NCBI GenBank assembly: GCA_013360825.1
Contig: JABWAY010000055.1
Span: forward strand, 1-16,273
Direction: 5' to 3'
Source of the DNA: Candidatus Brocadiia bacterium
Lineage (GTDB): Bacteria; Planctomycetota; MHYJ01; WSZJ01
DNA: 16,273 nt
Position 1 is the first letter of the stretch. Each line of letters opens with the position of its first letter. The notes below the pieces were generated by a model, which worked only from the letters and a program-made list of their open reading frames with translations, did no database searches and had not been told where the DNA came from. Both the position numbers and the translations under genes were made by a program. Below, piece by piece: positions 13,682 to 16,273 of this stretch.

Positions 13682-14380
13682 ATGCTCCCCCAAGCCCTGA
13701 TCTTTGACTTCAACGGCGTCCTCGTGGACGACGAAATCGTCCATTTCGAGCTCTTCCAGTCCCTCCTCCTCTCCCGCCAGATCCCCCTCTCCCGCGAACG
13801 CTACTTCGAACGCTACTTCGTCTTCGACGACGCGGGTCTCTTCCGCCAGATCTTCGCCGACACCGGCCGCCCTCTCCCCGAATCCGAACTCAGGACCCTC
13901 TGCTCGGAGAAAGAACAGGCCTACGCCGCGCTTCCCGACAGCCGGTTCCGATACTACCCGGGTTCCGAGGCGCTGGCCCGGGACGCGGCCGCCTCCGTCC
14001 CCCTGGCGATCGCCAGCGGGGCGCGCGGCGCCGAAATCCGCCGCCACCTGCGCGCGCGGGGGCTGGCGACGCTGTTTCCGGTCGTCGTTTCGATCGACGA
14101 TGTCCGCTGCGGGAAACCTGACCCCGAGTCGTATCTCGAAGCCGCCCGCCGTCTGGGAATCGACCCGCGGGGCTGCGTCGCGGTTGAGGATTCCCCGGGA
14201 GGCGTGGCGAGCGCCCGGGCGGCGGGGATGACGACGGTCGGCGTGGGACACAGCGTCCCGACCGCTCGGCTGGGCGCGGATCTCGCCCTCGAGACGCTCG
14301 AGGGGCTCACCTGGCGATCCCTGACGGCACTTCTGACCGCGCCGGGGGAAAGGGGCGACGCGCGCGACGCCGCCCGCTAG
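13682..14380 (+). CDS. HAD-superfamily subfamily IA hydrolase (beta-phosphoglucomutase/phosphatase type)
   Basis: 232-residue cytoplasmic protein, probably a small-molecule phosphatase or sugar-phosphate mutase. Motif I is FDFNGVLVDDE with nucleophile D9; the usual second Asp (DxD, acid/base) is N11. A helical cap follows at about 15-90. Motif II is S112 (IASGARG), motif III K145 (GKPDPESYLEAA) and motif IV E169-D170 (VAVEDSPGGVASARAAGM). I believe DxN in motif I occurs in a subset of HAD-IA proteins; it may alter the acid/base step. The substrate cannot be told from the sequence. The ATG at 13682 is preceded by a -10 and no Shine-Dalgarno. The SirB1-like gene starts 9 nt after its stop. Confidence 0.9.
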   Translation: MLPQALIFDFNGVLVDDEIVHFELFQSLLLSRQIPLSRERYFERYFVFDDAGLFRQIFADTGRPLPESELRTLCSEKEQAYAALPDSRFRYYPGSEALARDAAASVPLAIASGARGAEIRRHLRARGLATLFPVVVSIDDVRCGKPDPESYLEAARRLGIDPRGCVAVEDSPGGVASARAAGMTTVGVGHSVPTARLGADLALETLEGLTWRSLTALLTAPGERGDARDAAR

Positions 14381-14383
14381 ACT
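14378..14383 (+). promoter_or_regulatory. -10-like hexamer overlapping the HAD stop codon
   Basis: TAGACT begins with the TAG stop of the HAD gene and ends 6 nt before the ATG of the SirB1-like gene. It could drive a leaderless transcript of that gene; the gene may also be read from the HAD promoter. No Shine-Dalgarno is seen. Confidence 0.3.
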
Positions 14384-14389
14384 GGTTTC

Positions 14390-15265
14390 ATGCTGACTTC
14401 CCTGCTGACGCGCGTCTGCTTCGGTGAGATCGCCCGGAGACCGGACTCCGAGATCGATTTCACGGTCGCGGCGGCGCTCATCGCCGAGGAAGAATACCCG
14501 GACCTGAGGCCCTCCGACATCCTGGGGCAGCTCCAGGACATCGCCGCCCGCGCGCCGCGGCTCGAAGGCTCGGCCCGCGAGCGGGCGACCCTGCTGGCGC
14601 ACCACCTGTTCGTGACCGAGGGATTCCGGCCGAATGAGACGTCGTACGACGACCCTGCAAACTCCTACCTGAACGTCGTCCTGAGCACCCGGCTCGGGAT
14701 CCCGATTTCGCTGTCTCTGGTCCTCATCGAGGTCGGCGCGCTCCTTGGCCTCCCCCTCGCGGGAATCGGGTTTCCCCGGCGGTTCCTCGTCGGGCTTCCC
14801 GGAGACGACGATTTTTACATCGATCCGTTCGACCGGGGCCGGATGCGCGGCGCCGCAGGGTGCCGACGGCTGTTCCGGCAGCTCGGCGGCGTGGACGCGG
14901 ACTGGACCCCCGAATTCCTCGCCCCCTCGTCCCGCAAGCAGATCGTCCAGCGCATGCTGCGCAATCTGAAAGAGGTCTTCCTGCGCGCCGGGGACGTCCC
15001 GCGATGCCTGGCGGCCGCCCAGAAACTGAGCGCCCTGGAACCGTCCGACCTCGACGAAATCCGCGACCGCGGCGTCCTCTCGCTTCATGGAGGCGCCTGG
15101 GTCCGCGCCCTGGCGGACCTCGAAACCTACCTCGCCGGGAAACCCGGAGCCGAGGACGCGGAGCTGATCCGCAGGCACTGCCGCGTCCTGCGCCGCCATA
15201 TCGTCGACGCCGGGGTCGATGCCCTCGCCGCCGCCGCCCAGACACTCGAGCACGATCCTTCCTGA
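14390..15265 (+). CDS. SirB1-family protein (transglutaminase-like domain with C-terminal TPR-like region)
   Basis: 291 residues. About 25-170 form the SirB1/transglutaminase-like domain: DDPANSYLNVVLSTRLGIPISLSLVLIEV (split at 88-116), then the GFPRRFLVG stretch (127-135) and IDPFDRG (144-150). About 175-285 look helical and repeat-like (TPR-like; APSSRKQIVQRMLRNLKEV, then AAQKLSALEP), as usual in this family. Typical relatives read GxPGHFLV; here the His is Arg (R131), and the position of the transglutaminase cysteine is occupied by Ser. If the His is required the protein is not a hydrolase and may be a scaffold. The molecular role of SirB1 proteins is poorly known. It is convergent with def, 22 nt apart, with no terminator between. 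Confidence 0.88.
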   Translation: MLTSLLTRVCFGEIARRPDSEIDFTVAAALIAEEEYPDLRPSDILGQLQDIAARAPRLEGSARERATLLAHHLFVTEGFRPNETSYDDPANSYLNVVLSTRLGIPISLSLVLIEVGALLGLPLAGIGFPRRFLVGLPGDDDFYIDPFDRGRMRGAAGCRRLFRQLGGVDADWTPEFLAPSSRKQIVQRMLRNLKEVFLRAGDVPRCLAAAQKLSALEPSDLDEIRDRGVLSLHGGAWVRALADLETYLAGKPGAEDAELIRRHCRVLRRHIVDAGVDALAAAAQTLEHDPS

Positions 15266-15287
15266 TCGACCCCCCGGCGCCGCCCCG

Positions 15288-15806
15288 TCACACGGGCTTC
15301 TTCAGCCAGAAACGCTGCCACTCCTCCATGTGCGTCAGCGTCGCGAAATCCTTCATCCGGTCGAGAAACAGCACCCCCTCCAGGTGATCGACCTCGTGCT
15401 GGATCACCCGAGCCAGGAACTCCGTCGCCTCGAACGTCAGCGCCTTCCCCTTCCGGTCCAGGCTGCTCACACGGATCTGCCGGAATCGAGGGACCTGGCC
15501 GCGCATGTTCGCAATCGAGAGACATCCCTCCCAGTCGTCGCCTTTCTGCTGTGACAGCGGCTCGAACCCCGGGTTGATCAGCGCCGTCGCCGTGGTCCAC
15601 GGGGCCCCTTTCACCGCCTCCACCACGATCACGCGCACCGGCATGTGCACCTGCGGCCCGGCCAGACCCACCCCGTTGTACTCCTTCATCGTCTCCAGCA
15701 TGTCGTCCACCAGCCGCTGCACGTCCGGATGGCCCGCATCCTTCACGGCCGAAGCCTTCCGCCTCAGAACCGGATTGCCCAGCATCGCAACCTTCAGGAT
15801 CGACAT
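15288..15806 (-). CDS. def: peptide deformylase
   Basis: Removes the formyl group from the N-terminal methionine of new proteins at the ribosome. The 172-residue protein has all three motifs: GVGLAGPQ (45-52), EGCLS (93-97; C95 metal ligand) and QHEVDH (136-141; H137 and H141 ligands, E138 catalytic). Length matches the family. The ATG at 15806 has AGGAG about 6 nt upstream. It starts 14 nt after the stop of the upstream gene, so both are likely co-transcribed. fmt, a frequent partner, is not in the window. Confidence 0.97.
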   Translation of the reverse strand: MSILKVAMLGNPVLRRKASAVKDAGHPDVQRLVDDMLETMKEYNGVGLAGPQVHMPVRVIVVEAVKGAPWTTATALINPGFEPLSQQKGDDWEGCLSIANMRGQVPRFRQIRVSSLDRKGKALTFEATEFLARVIQHEVDHLEGVLFLDRMKDFATLTHMEEWQRFWLKKPV

Positions 15807-15820
15807 CGGAGACTCCTGGA

Positions 15821-16273
15821 TCAGGACAGCCGGGCCGCGCAGGCGGCGGCCGCGGCGTCAAACAGGGGCGCCGCCACGCCGAGGGACCGGAGAAGTTCCC
15901 CGAGCGGAAGCGACCGCCCGAGAGAGAAGGCGGGGAGCAGCAGTCTGCCGGATTCGGGGTTCCGGTGCCACGAATCGAAGCGTGCCGCCAGGAGCGAGTC
16001 GAGCGCGAGGGCGCCGGCGCGGGCGCGGACGGCATGGGCGGTTTCGAGCCACGGGGAACCCTCCCGCAGCACCGCCGACGGGGATTCCCGGAGGAGCGTC
16101 GCTTCGCTCAGGTGCAGCCGGGCGTCGGCCTCGGAGGCGCCGCCGGCCTGGTCGAGTTCGGCGAGAAACAGCCCCGCGGTCCGCCGGAGCCGGGCCAGGT
16201 CGAGCGCGGCGAGTTCGCGCGCGCCGTCGCGGGGACGCGCGACCCCGAGGGCGCGGGTGAGCCAGCCGGGGTC
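15821..16273 (-). CDS. C-terminal part of an unidentified protein (gene runs off the right edge)
   Basis: An open frame of 150 codons runs from the window edge to a TGA at 15821; its start is outside. The first methionine inside the window is only at 16072, but codon pattern and composition continue unchanged to the edge, so the larger gene is more likely. The product is helical, alanine/leucine/arginine-rich, and ends FDAAAAACAARLS. The stretch PAFSLGRSLPLGELLRSLGV resembles the end of M3-type (oligoendopeptidase-like) metallopeptidases, where a glycine-containing loop is followed by ELL..LG, but the active-site HExxH would be outside the window. Its place directly upstream of def suggests co-transcription. 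Confidence 0.7.
   Translation of the reverse strand, partial: DPGWLTRALGVARPRDGARELAALDLARLRRTAGLFLAELDQAGGASEADARLHLSEATLLRESPSAVLREGSPWLETAHAVRARAGALALDSLLAARFDSWHRNPESGRLLLPAFSLGRSLPLGELLRSLGVAAPLFDAAAAACAARLS

Overview
The window is a GC-rich (by eye about two-thirds G+C) chromosomal segment from a Gram-negative bacterium. The outer-membrane genes are bamA, an lpxC-fabZ fusion and lpxA. The fused LpxC-FabZ, the class II B12-dependent ribonucleotide reductase and a SirB1-type protein fit Planctomycetota or a neighbouring deep-branching lineage. That placement is an inference from gene types; no rRNA or other decisive marker is present.

Layout. 1-5226 (minus strand): bamA, then lpxC-fabZ, lpxA and the first 17 codons of a Gfo/Idh/MocA oxidoreductase that overlaps the lpxA stop. 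This is an envelope-biogenesis and lipid A block; skp/ompH and lpxD, often found between bamA and the lpx genes elsewhere, are absent here. 5227-5326 is a divergent promoter region shared with truD (plus strand, tRNA pseudouridine-13 synthase). 6593-9813 (minus strand) is a compact run: a molybdopterin-dependent sulfite-oxidase-like enzyme, a membrane-bound sensor diguanylate cyclase (PAS-GAF-GGDEF) and a four-helix membrane protein, linked by a 21-nt gap and then a GTGA overlap.

The most notable locus is at 9907-10137 (plus strand). A small glutaredoxin-like gene appears to end at a TGA, but that TGA is followed in frame by two codons and a TAG. A perfect 8-bp hairpin with a GUC loop lies at a distance typical of bacterial SECIS elements. 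This is the layout of the Uxx-star selenoprotein family, so the TGA is most likely selenocysteine and the protein ends Ser-Sec-Gly-Val. A conventional gene caller would truncate it or miss its meaning.

10138-10477 holds that hairpin, a coding-like minus-strand remnant without a usable start, and a strong intrinsic terminator for nrdJ. nrdJ (10478-13252, minus strand) encodes adenosylcobalamin-dependent ribonucleotide reductase. 13253-13681 is the longest non-coding stretch: the nrdJ promoter with an internal palindrome, a strong hairpin, several dyads and DnaA-box-like sequences. Then come an HAD hydrolase and a SirB1-like protein (plus strand), convergent with def (peptide deformylase, minus strand), which follows the C-terminal part of an unidentified gene running off the right edge.

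Several genes (truD, the HAD gene, the SirB1-like gene, the molybdoenzyme) have a -10-like hexamer 6-8 nt before the start codon and no Shine-Dalgarno sequence, suggesting leaderless transcripts. Others (nrdJ, lpxC-fabZ, lpxA, def, the selenoprotein) have clear Shine-Dalgarno sequences.
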